Shown piece after piece: positions 33,967 through 40,351 of a stretch of 40,351 nt of DNA. A program made the translations under genes and the position numbers. Source of the stretch: Comamonadaceae bacterium (GTDB taxonomy: Bacteria > Pseudomonadota > Gammaproteobacteria > Burkholderiales > Burkholderiaceae_C); assembly GCA_947448745.1 (NCBI GenBank), contig CANFOQ010000025.1, positions 1 through 40,351 on the forward strand, in the 5' to 3' direction. Positions within the stretch are counted from its first letter, which is position 1. The number at the start of each line of letters is the position of its first letter. A model generated the notes under the pieces. That model had not been told where the DNA came from, did not search any database, and was given only the letters and a program-made list of their open reading frames with translations.

Positions 33967-35189
33967 GGTTTTTGCCCTTCAGCTTCAGGCCACAGATGTG
34001 GAAAATAAAAACGCAAAGCATGCTGCGGTACACCGAACCGAAGCTTGCCGTAAGGTGAATCCGTCATCAGCAAACCTCTGACCAACAAGGCCGAAACCTG
34101 CGCTGTGGCCAATCGATCGCCCAAGCCCAACATGGCTTTGAAATCAGCCCGATCAAGATCAGTTTGGGTGGAAAACAAGTAATGCAATCCCCGCAAAGCT
34201 TCGGTTCGCACACCTTGTCTCACCACTTGTTCCTCATAATTTAAACAAGCTGCGATGCGGTCTTTCATGCCCTCTAGGGACAACAGTTGGGTCATGAAGG
34301 CCACTTGGTCAATGCAAGTTTCAATCACGTAGTGGATCCATGTAAGCAAGCCTGCTTCCGTGAGATTGCCTCTGCCATCCAAGTCGCCCGCCCGCGGTTC
34401 ATCCGCGGCCGCAAGCTGCGCATAGTAGGCGTCTTGCGATCTGGCAAAACCACGCAAAGGTGACCACAAACCATTGGTCAAACCCATGTGACACAACAAC
34501 AAGTGGCTGTGCAATCTGGCTACGCGGCCATTGCCATCCAAAAACGGATGTATCCAGGCCAATCTGTGGTGAGAAGCAGCCATGGCTACAACTTGCATTT
34601 CCCCTCTTCGCGCTTGGCCATAGATTTGGGACCAATGCGCTAAAAAGTCAAGTACCGACCTGGCAGCCGGGGCTGCATGCCGACCCACACTCACCTCACT
34701 TTGACGCCACTGACCTGGCTCAAGTGTGAGTGCCTTGTTGCCAGTGCGTTGCACCCGATCTGTGACTGGTAAACGTGCAAATAAATCTTGATGAATCTCA
34801 CCAATGGTTTGTGGACGCCATACACGTTCATGATTCCATTGCGAACAGAGCGACTCCAGTTGCAATTCAGTGGCCATGTGCGCCAGTGCCAAACGTTGCC
34901 TTCTCGCTTTGTCAGCATCCTTGGCGTAATCATTGCGCAGGGCCTGCTCAATCTCCAGGGGCAATGTGTGCTGACCTTCAATTTTGTTGGAGTAGTAAGA
35001 ATTCATTGATCGCAACAACTGCCGCAATCCAGGCAAGGTACCTGTGGCACTCCAGCCCGCCAATCGATCCGCAGTGCGAATCAAATCACTAGCCCGCTCT
35101 AGAAGAGGTGCCAGCTTGAACTCACCAGGCAGCAAAGGCTCCATCTGTGAAGGATGGTCAAATAGCTGGAATTTTTGCGACTTTGTCAT
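33963..35189 (-). CDS. Fic-domain protein
   Basis: 408 residues. The Fic active motif HPFLDGNGR is at residues 214-222, fitting AMP/UMP-transferase activity. An N-terminal inhibitory helix motif SNKIEG (residues 67-72, pattern S/T-x-x-x-E-G/N) is present, marking a class II, self-inhibited Fic protein. A C-terminal winged-helix-like part (LGLGDRLATAQVSALLVRGLL) may bind DNA. No antitoxin partner gene is next to it. It faces folA convergently and xth divergently across 134 bases of AT-rich promoter space. Confidence 0.88.
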   Translation of the reverse strand: MTKSQKFQLFDHPSQMEPLLPGEFKLAPLLERASDLIRTADRLAGWSATGTLPGLRQLLRSMNSYYSNKIEGQHTLPLEIEQALRNDYAKDADKARRQRLALAHMATELQLESLCSQWNHERVWRPQTIGEIHQDLFARLPVTDRVQRTGNKALTLEPGQWRQSEVSVGRHAAPAARSVLDFLAHWSQIYGQARRGEMQVVAMAASHHRLAWIHPFLDGNGRVARLHSHLLLCHMGLTNGLWSPLRGFARSQDAYYAQLAAADEPRAGDLDGRGNLTEAGLLTWIHYVIETCIDQVAFMTQLLSLEGMKDRIAACLNYEEQVVRQGVRTEALRGLHYLFSTQTDLDRADFKAMLGLGDRLATAQVSALLVRGLLMTDSPYGKLRFGVPQHALRFYFPHLWPEAEGQKP

Positions 35190-35323
35190 AGCTTGTAAGT
35201 GTATGGTTTATATAATAAATGTCAAATAATTGCTGAATTTTTTGCGATTTTAAATACGACTTCAAAAAATGCCCAGATAATGACTGATTGAAAGTATTTG
35301 ATGGTCAAAGAAAGCTGCACCCT

Positions 35324-36100
35324 ATGAAACTCGCCACTTGGAACGTGAACTCCCTCACCGTGCGTTTGCCACAGGTGCTCGACTGGCTGTCTGCGCAAAC
35401 CGAGCATGGCGGCATCGACGTGCTGGCCTTGCAAGAAACCAAAACCACCGACGACAAATTTCCCAAAGCCGACATTGAAGCAGCGGGTTATCAGGTGGCT
35501 TTCTTTGGCCAAAAAACATACAACGGTGTGGCGTTGATTGCCAAGCACCCCATCACTGATGTGGTGCACAACATCCCAGGTTTCAGCGACGACATGGCCC
35601 GTGTCATCACCGGCACGGTGAACAGTGTGCGGGTGGTGGGGGCCTATTTCCCCAACGGCCAAGCGCCCGACAGCGACAAATTTGTCTACAAAATGGCGTG
35701 GCTGACCGCCTTGCAGGCCTTCATCAAAGATGAACTGACACGCCACCCCAAGCTGGTGTTGATGGGTGACTACAACATCACGTGGGATGACTTGGATATA
35801 TGGGACCCTGTGGCCTTGGCCGGCACCATCCATTGCACCGATGAAGAGCGTGCCCACTTCAAAGCCTTGCTCGACCTCGGCATGCACGACGCTTACCGCT
35901 TGTTCGAGCAAGCGCCCAAAAGTTATTCGTGGTGGGACTACCGTGAATTTGCGTTTCGAAGAAACCGGGGTTTGCGCATCGACCACATCTTGGTGTCAGA
36001 CGCTTTGAAACCCAGTGTCACCGCTTGCGTGATCGACAAAGCGCCACGAAAAAACGAGCGCCCCAGCGACCACACCCCGGTGGTGGCGACGCTGGCCTGA
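35324..36100 (+). CDS. xth: Exodeoxyribonuclease III / AP endonuclease
   Basis: 258 residues. TWNVNSLTVRL, LQETKTTDDKFP, GDYNITWDDLDIWDP (usually GDFNI), RIDHILVSD and the terminal SDHTPVVA contain the metal and catalytic residues of XthA, which repairs abasic sites. ATG 35324 is supported by MKLATWNVNS, the common N-terminus; the open frame to 35288 is not needed. It is divergent from the fic gene and convergent with ntrC, whose stop lies 16 bases away. Confidence 0.93.
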   Translation: MKLATWNVNSLTVRLPQVLDWLSAQTEHGGIDVLALQETKTTDDKFPKADIEAAGYQVAFFGQKTYNGVALIAKHPITDVVHNIPGFSDDMARVITGTVNSVRVVGAYFPNGQAPDSDKFVYKMAWLTALQAFIKDELTRHPKLVLMGDYNITWDDLDIWDPVALAGTIHCTDEERAHFKALLDLGMHDAYRLFEQAPKSYSWWDYREFAFRRNRGLRIDHILVSDALKPSVTACVIDKAPRKNERPSDHTPVVATLA

Positions 36101-36116
36101 AGCGCTTGCTTGGGGC

Positions 36117-37628
36117 TTATTCCAAACCGAGTTCTTGAATCTTGCGCGTGATGGTGTTGCGGCCAATACCAAGTTTGTGCGCCGCATCAATGCGTCGGCC
36201 CTTGGTGTGCGCCAAAGCGGTTTGAATCAGCGTGGCTTCAAAACGTTTGGTGAGTTCGTCCCACACATCGGTGCGGCCTTCCACCAGCAAGGCCATGGCC
36301 TGCACCTCCAAGCCGCCTTGCCAATCTTCGCCAGGCAAATTCAACACGCTGGCTTTGGGCATGGCCACGCTCGGCGCCACAGCAGACCCGTTGTGGCTGC
36401 TGGCGGTGAACGCATTGGGCACATCGCTGCTGGGCGTTGGTGCTGCCACGTGGTGAGAAGCACCAGACTGCATCACTTCAGGTGGCAAATCTTTGGGCTC
36501 AATGGCTTGCGCAGGGGCCATGACGGTGAGCCAATGACAAATGTTTTCCAACTGCCGCACATTGCCAGGGAAAGCAAACGCCTGCAGCAATTCAATGGCG
36601 GACTCTGAAATGCGTTTGACTTCCACACCCAACTGCTGAGCACTTTGTTGCAAGAAGTGACGCGTCAATACAGGAATGTCTTCGCGTCGCTCGCGCAATG
36701 GCGGCAAGCGCAAACGAATCACATTCAAACGGTGAAACAAGTCTTCACGGAACGTGCCTTCTTGCACCCGTTGCTCCAAGTTTTGGTGGGTGGCTGCAAT
36801 CACCCGCACATTGGTTTTGATGGCGCTGTGGCCACCTACGCGGTAGAAGTTGCCATCGCTCAGCACCCGCAACAAACGGGTTTGCAAATCGAACTTCATG
36901 TCGCCAATTTCATCCAAGAACAAGGTGCCCCCGTCGGCTTGCTCGAAGCGGCCACGGCGCATGGTTTGCGCACCCGTGAAGGCACCGCGCTCGTGTCCAA
37001 ACAATTCGCTCTCGAGCAAATCTTTGGGAATGGCTGCGGTGTTGATGGCCACGAACGGACCACTGGCCCGTTGCGAATGTTTGTGCAGCGCCCGCGCCAC
37101 CAACTCTTTGCCCGAACCGGATTCGCCGGTGATCATCACCGTCACATTGCTTTGGCTCAAGCGGCCAATGGCGCGAAACACGTCTTGCATGGCCGGTGCT
37201 TGGCCCAGCATTTCAGGCGTGCTGTCGACGTCCACCGCGCCCACGGCTTCACGCTGGCTTTCATCCAATGCACGGCGAATCAATTCGATCGCTTTGGTCA
37301 GGTCAAAGGGTTTGGGCAGGTACTCGAACGCACCGCCTTGGAAGGCCGACACAGCGCTGTCCAAATCAGAGTACGCCGTCATGATGATGACGGGCAAGCC
37401 GGGCAGTTGTTCTTTCAACTTGCCCAACAAGTCCAGGCCAGAGCCACCGGGCATGCGGATGTCGCTGACCAAGACTTGCGGCATTTCTTCGGGGGTCACG
37501 CTGCCCAGCGCTTGCAGCACTTCACGCGGGTGGGTGAAGCTGCGGGTGGGCAAGCCTTCGCGCATCAAGGCTTTTTCAAGCACAAAGCGGATGGACTGGT
37601 CATCGTCAACGATCCAAATCGGTTTCAT
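36117..37628 (-). CDS. ntrC: Nitrogen regulation response regulator NtrC
   Basis: 503 residues. An N-terminal receiver domain has VDDDQSIRF and the phosphoacceptor Asp56 in VSDIRMPG; the central sigma-54 AAA+ domain has GESGSGKE (Walker A), GAFTGA and DGGTLFLDEIGD; a C-terminal Fis-type HTH ends with AAHKLGIGRNTITRKI. It activates sigma-54 promoters such as glnA under nitrogen limitation. Its frame and order (glnA, small protein, ntrB, ntrC) are standard. The long rightward open frames across it are codon-bias shadows. Confidence 0.96.
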   Translation of the reverse strand: MKPIWIVDDDQSIRFVLEKALMREGLPTRSFTHPREVLQALGSVTPEEMPQVLVSDIRMPGGSGLDLLGKLKEQLPGLPVIIMTAYSDLDSAVSAFQGGAFEYLPKPFDLTKAIELIRRALDESQREAVGAVDVDSTPEMLGQAPAMQDVFRAIGRLSQSNVTVMITGESGSGKELVARALHKHSQRASGPFVAINTAAIPKDLLESELFGHERGAFTGAQTMRRGRFEQADGGTLFLDEIGDMKFDLQTRLLRVLSDGNFYRVGGHSAIKTNVRVIAATHQNLEQRVQEGTFREDLFHRLNVIRLRLPPLRERREDIPVLTRHFLQQSAQQLGVEVKRISESAIELLQAFAFPGNVRQLENICHWLTVMAPAQAIEPKDLPPEVMQSGASHHVAAPTPSSDVPNAFTASSHNGSAVAPSVAMPKASVLNLPGEDWQGGLEVQAMALLVEGRTDVWDELTKRFEATLIQTALAHTKGRRIDAAHKLGIGRNTITRKIQELGLE

Positions 37629-37676
37629 GTCAGTACATCACCTTTTGTCTGGCGCAGAGCGCTTTGTCATTCTTCT

Positions 37677-38732
37677 TCAGGGCAAGGGAATCAGAATTTT
37701 GAAATCCGTTCGCCCGGGCTGGCTTTCACATTCAATCAAGCCTTGGTGCTGTTGCACAAAGGTTTGCGCCAAATTCAGGCCCAAACCCGAGCCGCCATCG
37801 CGACCCGACACCAAGGGGTGGAACAAACGGTCCTTGATCTCTTCCGGGATGCCGGGGCCGTTGTCAATGACATGCAATTCCAGTGCCAATCGGTAGCGTT
37901 GTTTCACAAAAGTCACTTGCCGCGCAATCCGGGTCGACAACACGATCTCGGCGTCGCCTTGCTGCATCCGATCGCTCAGTGCCTGCGCGGCGTTGTGGGC
38001 GATGTTCAGCACGGCTTGAATCAGCTGCTCCATGTCGCCACGAAATTCGGGCAGCGAAATGTCGTAGTTGCGGCGCACCTGCAAGCCGCGTGGAAACTCT
38101 GCCAAGATCAGCGTGCGAACCCGCTCGCAAACCTCGTGGATGTTGACGTTGCCCACCACATGCGGTCGGCGGTGCGGCGCCAGCAAGCGGTCCACCAAGG
38201 TTTGCAAGCGGTCGGCCTCGCGCACGATGACCTGGGTGTACTCGGTCAAATCTTTGGAATCCAGCTCCAGTTGCAGCAGTTGCGCTGCGCCCCGGATGCC
38301 GCCCAAGGGGTTCTTGATTTCATGCGCCAGGTTGCGAATCAGTTCTTTGTTGGCCTGGGCGTGTTCCAGTTGGCGCTCTTCGCGGTCTTGGCGGCTTTGG
38401 GTTTCTTGCGGCAGCAACTCAATCAGTACTTCGGCGGGGTTGTCACTCGACGCCACCACCACATGCACGGCAAAGGGCTCTGCGCCGGGGCGCTTGAGTT
38501 GATCGTCAAAGCGCAAGGCCGAAAAGTCGTGCCGTCTGGCACCTTCAATGGCTTGCAACAGTTTGGTGGAGTCGACAAACAAGCCCGGCGCGTCTGCATC
38601 TTGCAGGCTGCGACGCGACATACCCATCACATCTTCAAACGAGGCGTTGACAAACAAGATGCGGTTATCGGCCTGCACCACCATCACCAAGGTGGCCAAC
38701 AGGTCAAAGGCGGCAAAACGGTTTTCAGGCAT
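37677..38732 (-). CDS. ntrB: Nitrogen regulation sensor kinase NtrB
   Basis: 351 residues. A PAS domain (about 8-110, with NRILFVNASFEDVMGMSRRSL) is followed by the HisKA motif NLAHEIKNPLGG with the phospho-accepting His, and an HATPase domain with NIAHNAAQAL (N box) and RDGGSGLGLNLAQ (G boxes). It phosphorylates or dephosphorylates NtrC under PII control. ATG 38732 is used; the longer frame to 38783 lies within the end of the next gene. It is 48 bases ahead of ntrC. Confidence 0.95.
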   Translation of the reverse strand: MPENRFAAFDLLATLVMVVQADNRILFVNASFEDVMGMSRRSLQDADAPGLFVDSTKLLQAIEGARRHDFSALRFDDQLKRPGAEPFAVHVVVASSDNPAEVLIELLPQETQSRQDREERQLEHAQANKELIRNLAHEIKNPLGGIRGAAQLLQLELDSKDLTEYTQVIVREADRLQTLVDRLLAPHRRPHVVGNVNIHEVCERVRTLILAEFPRGLQVRRNYDISLPEFRGDMEQLIQAVLNIAHNAAQALSDRMQQGDAEIVLSTRIARQVTFVKQRYRLALELHVIDNGPGIPEEIKDRLFHPLVSGRDGGSGLGLNLAQTFVQQHQGLIECESQPGRTDFKILIPLP

Positions 38733-38742
38733 GTGATCCAAC

Positions 38743-39159
38743 TCAGGGCAAGCGCGCCAATTCGCGGCGCAAAGCAGCTTCATCGGCTTGGCAGCGCACC
38801 ATCTCGGTGCTGTTGGCCGGCAATTTCTGGCAACGGTGCAGTTGCTTTTTCAATTCTTCATTCAAGATTTTTTGCGATTGCTGATCGCGGGCCCGTTGGG
38901 TGGGGCCATCAATGCGCGGCGCATCCACAATGACCGCGGTGTTGGGCATGGGTGCAGGGCCTTGCGGCACGGCTCTGAATTTGCGCGGTGCAGTGGTGAT
39001 CACATCGGCTTGCACCGGCACACGTGTGCAGGCTTGGCCTTGTTTGGGAAGGTTGGTGTATTCGTTGCCGCAGCGCCAAACGGCCGGGGCCTCTTGTGCC
39101 CACAAACTTTGAAACGAGACCAGCGCCAACAACACACAGCGGCATAAGGCTTTGTTCAT
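38743..39159 (-). CDS. Small exported Cys-containing protein, DUF4124-like
   Basis: 138 residues. An N-terminal signal peptide (about residues 1-21, ending SLWA-QEA) precedes VWRCGNEYTNLPKQGQACTRV, which recalls the WRC...C pattern of DUF4124 proteins, and a basic, Gln-rich coiled region (RARDQQSQKILNEELKKQL). Function unknown. It sits between glnA and ntrB in the nitrogen operon, a place where many betaproteobacteria have such a gene. GAAAAGGAC precedes ATG 39159. Confidence 0.8.
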   Translation of the reverse strand: MNKALCRCVLLALVSFQSLWAQEAPAVWRCGNEYTNLPKQGQACTRVPVQADVITTAPRKFRAVPQGPAPMPNTAVIVDAPRIDGPTQRARDQQSQKILNEELKKQLHRCQKLPANSTEMVRCQADEAALRRELARLP

Positions 39160-39185
39160 GCGGGTCCTTTTCTAAATGCGGGGTT

Positions 39186-39213
39186 AAAAAAAAGGACGGC
39201 ACCAGGCCGTCCT
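39186..39213 (-). terminator. Rho-independent terminator, glnA side
   Basis: Reading leftward, AGGACGGC-N5-GCCGTCCT (39213-39193) is an 8-bp stem whose last base begins a run of eight T residues (39193-39186). Confidence 0.9.
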
Positions 39214-39217
39214 CGGT

Positions 39218-39241
39218 GTGCCAAGCGCGAACGCTTGGCAC
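39218..39241. other. Second hairpin between glnA and the small exported gene
   Basis: GTGCCAAGCG-CGAA-CGCTTGGCAC is a perfect 10-bp stem with a CGAA tetraloop, just ahead of the terminator in the leftward direction. It may protect the 3' end of glnA mRNA. Confidence 0.75.
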
Positions 39242-39259
39242 CTGCTCTGATGCCTGGGC

Positions 39260-40351
39260 TCAGAGTGAGTAGTACATGTCGTATTCGACAGGGTGCACGG
39301 CCTGACGGAAACGGGTCACTTCTTGCATTTTCAGATCGATGTAGGCATCGATCATGCTGTCGGTGAACACGCCGCCCTTGGTCAGGAAAGCGCGGCCTTT
39401 GTCCAGGTGCTCCAAGGCTTGGTCCAAGCTGTGGCACACGGTGGGCACCAATGCGTCCTCTTCGGGTGGCAAGTGGTACAGGTCTTTGGTGGCGGCTTCA
39501 CCGGGGTGGATTTTGTTTTCGATGCCGTCCAAACCAGCCATCATCAGTGCCGCAAAGCACAGGTAGGGGTTGGCCATGGGATCGGGGAAGCGGGCTTCAA
39601 TGCGACGGCCTTTTTCCGATGCCACGTGAGGAATGCGAATGGACGCTGAACGGTTGCGGCTGGAGTAAGCCAATTTCACCGGGGCTTCAAAGCCAGGCAC
39701 CAAACGCTTGTAGCTGTTGGTGGTGGGGTTGGTGATGGCGTTCAAGGCGCGGGCGTGTTTGATGATGCCGCCGATATAGAACAAAGCGGTGTCGCTCAGG
39801 CCTGCGTAGCCTTTGCCTGCAAACAGGTTTTTGCCGTCTTTCCAGATGGACTGGTGAACGTGCATGCCAGAGCCGTTGTCGCCTACCAAAGGCTTGGGCA
39901 TGAAGGTGGCGGTTTTGCCATAGGCATTGGCCACGTTCCACACCACGTATTTCAATTTTTGGGTCCAATCGGCGCGTTCAACCAAGGTGCTGAATTTGGT
40001 GCCGATTTCGTTTTGACCAGCGCCCGCCACTTCGTGGTGGAACACTTCAACGGGAATGCCCATTTCTTCCAAAATCATGACCATTTCGGCACGCAAATCT
40101 TGGGTGCTGTCCACAGGGGGCACAGGGAAGTAGCCGCCTTTGACGGTGGGGCGGTGACCACGGTTGCCGCCTTCGATCTTGGCACCGGTGTTCCAGGGTG
40201 CTTCGTACTCGTCGATTTTGAAGAACGCGCCGGACATTTCATTGCCCCACTGCACGTTGTCAAAAATGAAGAACTCGGGTTCTGGACCGAAGTAGGCGGT
40301 GTCGCCAATGCCAGAAGATTTCAAATAGGCTTCAGCGCGCTTGGCGATGGA
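39260..40351 (-). CDS. glnA: Glutamine synthetase type I, 3' part only
   Basis: The frame is open from the right edge to TGA at 39262-39260, giving about 363 C-terminal residues of a ~470-residue enzyme; the start lies right of the window. [65 protein letters not shown] (partly quoted) and the adenylylation loop region [13 protein letters not shown] (DLYHLPPEE, Tyr site) are visible. GlnA makes glutamine; Tyr in DLYHLPP is the adenylylation target. Tandem hairpins and a T-run follow the stop. Confidence 0.97.
   Translation of the reverse strand, partial: SIAKRAEAYLKSSGIGDTAYFGPEPEFFIFDNVQWGNEMSGAFFKIDEYEAPWNTGAKIEGGNRGHRPTVKGGYFPVPPVDSTQDLRAEMVMILEEMGIPVEVFHHEVAGAGQNEIGTKFSTLVERADWTQKLKYVVWNVANAYGKTATFMPKPLVGDNGSGMHVHQSIWKDGKNLFAGKGYAGLSDTALFYIGGIIKHARALNAITNPTTNSYKRLVPGFEAPVKLAYSSRNRSASIRIPHVASEKGRRIEARFPDPMANPYLCFAALMMAGLDGIENKIHPGEAATKDLYHLPPEEDALVPTVCHSLDQALEHLDKGRAFLTKGGVFTDSMIDAYIDLKMQEVTRFRQAVHPVEYDMYYSL

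Noticed and set aside
36645..38933. A 762-codon rightward open frame over ntrC and ntrB
   Set aside because: It lies antisense to two well-identified genes and its translation is rich in His, Gln and Val, as expected from reversed GC-biased codons.
1..40351. CRISPR array, insertion sequence, tRNA or rRNA genes
   Set aside because: No regularly spaced repeats, transposase reading frame, terminal inverted repeats or tRNA-like cloverleaf was noticed by eye. A tRNAscan and an IS search would be decisive.

Overview
The window is the greater part of a purple-bacterial photosynthesis gene cluster joined to ordinary housekeeping DNA. Gene content and order (pufB-A-L-M-C followed by crtA-crtD-crtC, a lipoprotein tetrahaem PufC, AcsF as the only cyclase seen, glnA-ntrB-ntrC, thyA/folA) point to a betaproteobacterium of the Rubrivivax/Rhodoferax/Limnohabitans kind, probably an aerobic anoxygenic phototroph in Comamonadaceae. 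That placement is inferred from gene order and protein features, not from a search. No rRNA, tRNA, CRISPR array or insertion sequence was seen.

Layout. Positions 1-7593 read rightward: the 3' end of lhaA, then puhA-puhB-puhC-acsF-puhE-crtI-crtB with start/stop overlaps, then a VOC-fold gene. From 24705 down to 7616 every gene reads leftward in one 17-kb convoy: pucB-pucA-pucC plus a 30-residue membrane microprotein (LH2), a terminator, crtE-crtF, bchC-bchX-bchY-bchZ, pufB, a PufQ-like gene, pufA-pufL-pufM-pufC, ispH, and crtA-crtD-crtC. A B12-fold regulator of the PpaA/AerR type (25030-25938) diverges from pucB. From 25947 to the end come a BrkB-like membrane protein, a DUF2069 protein, an FAD-linked D-2-hydroxyacid dehydrogenase, a less GC-rich accessory patch (alpha/beta hydrolase, small membrane protein, YhcG-type nuclease), thyA, a DMT transporter, folA, a Fic protein, exonuclease III, ntrC, ntrB, a small secreted protein and partial glnA.

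How it works together. CrtE-CrtB-CrtI-CrtC-CrtD-CrtF-CrtA form a complete spheroidene/spheroidenone route, and ispH inside the convoy supplies its C5 precursors. AcsF, BchXYZ and BchC are steps toward bacteriochlorophyll a; bchFNBHLM would be expected just left of the window, and bchP, bchG, bchI, bchD and ppsR are not in it. PuhA, PufL, PufM and PufC build the reaction centre, PufA/B the LH1 ring and PucA/B the LH2 ring, with LhaA, PucC and PuhB/C/E as assembly factors.

Most notable observations. (1) Three leftward transcription starts (crtE, bchC, pucB) each carry two PpsR/CrtJ-type TGT-N12-ACA boxes separated by exactly 8 bp; an FNR-like box lies across the bchC pair. (2) LH2 alpha has Phe44-Leu45, the signature of blue-shifted B800-820 (LH3-type) antennae. 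(3) A small one-TM gene is inserted between pufB and pufA. (4) A long near-perfect hairpin sits between pufA and pufL. (5) A 30-residue membrane protein follows pucC. (6) crtC lacks any ordinary start codon near its conserved N-terminus.
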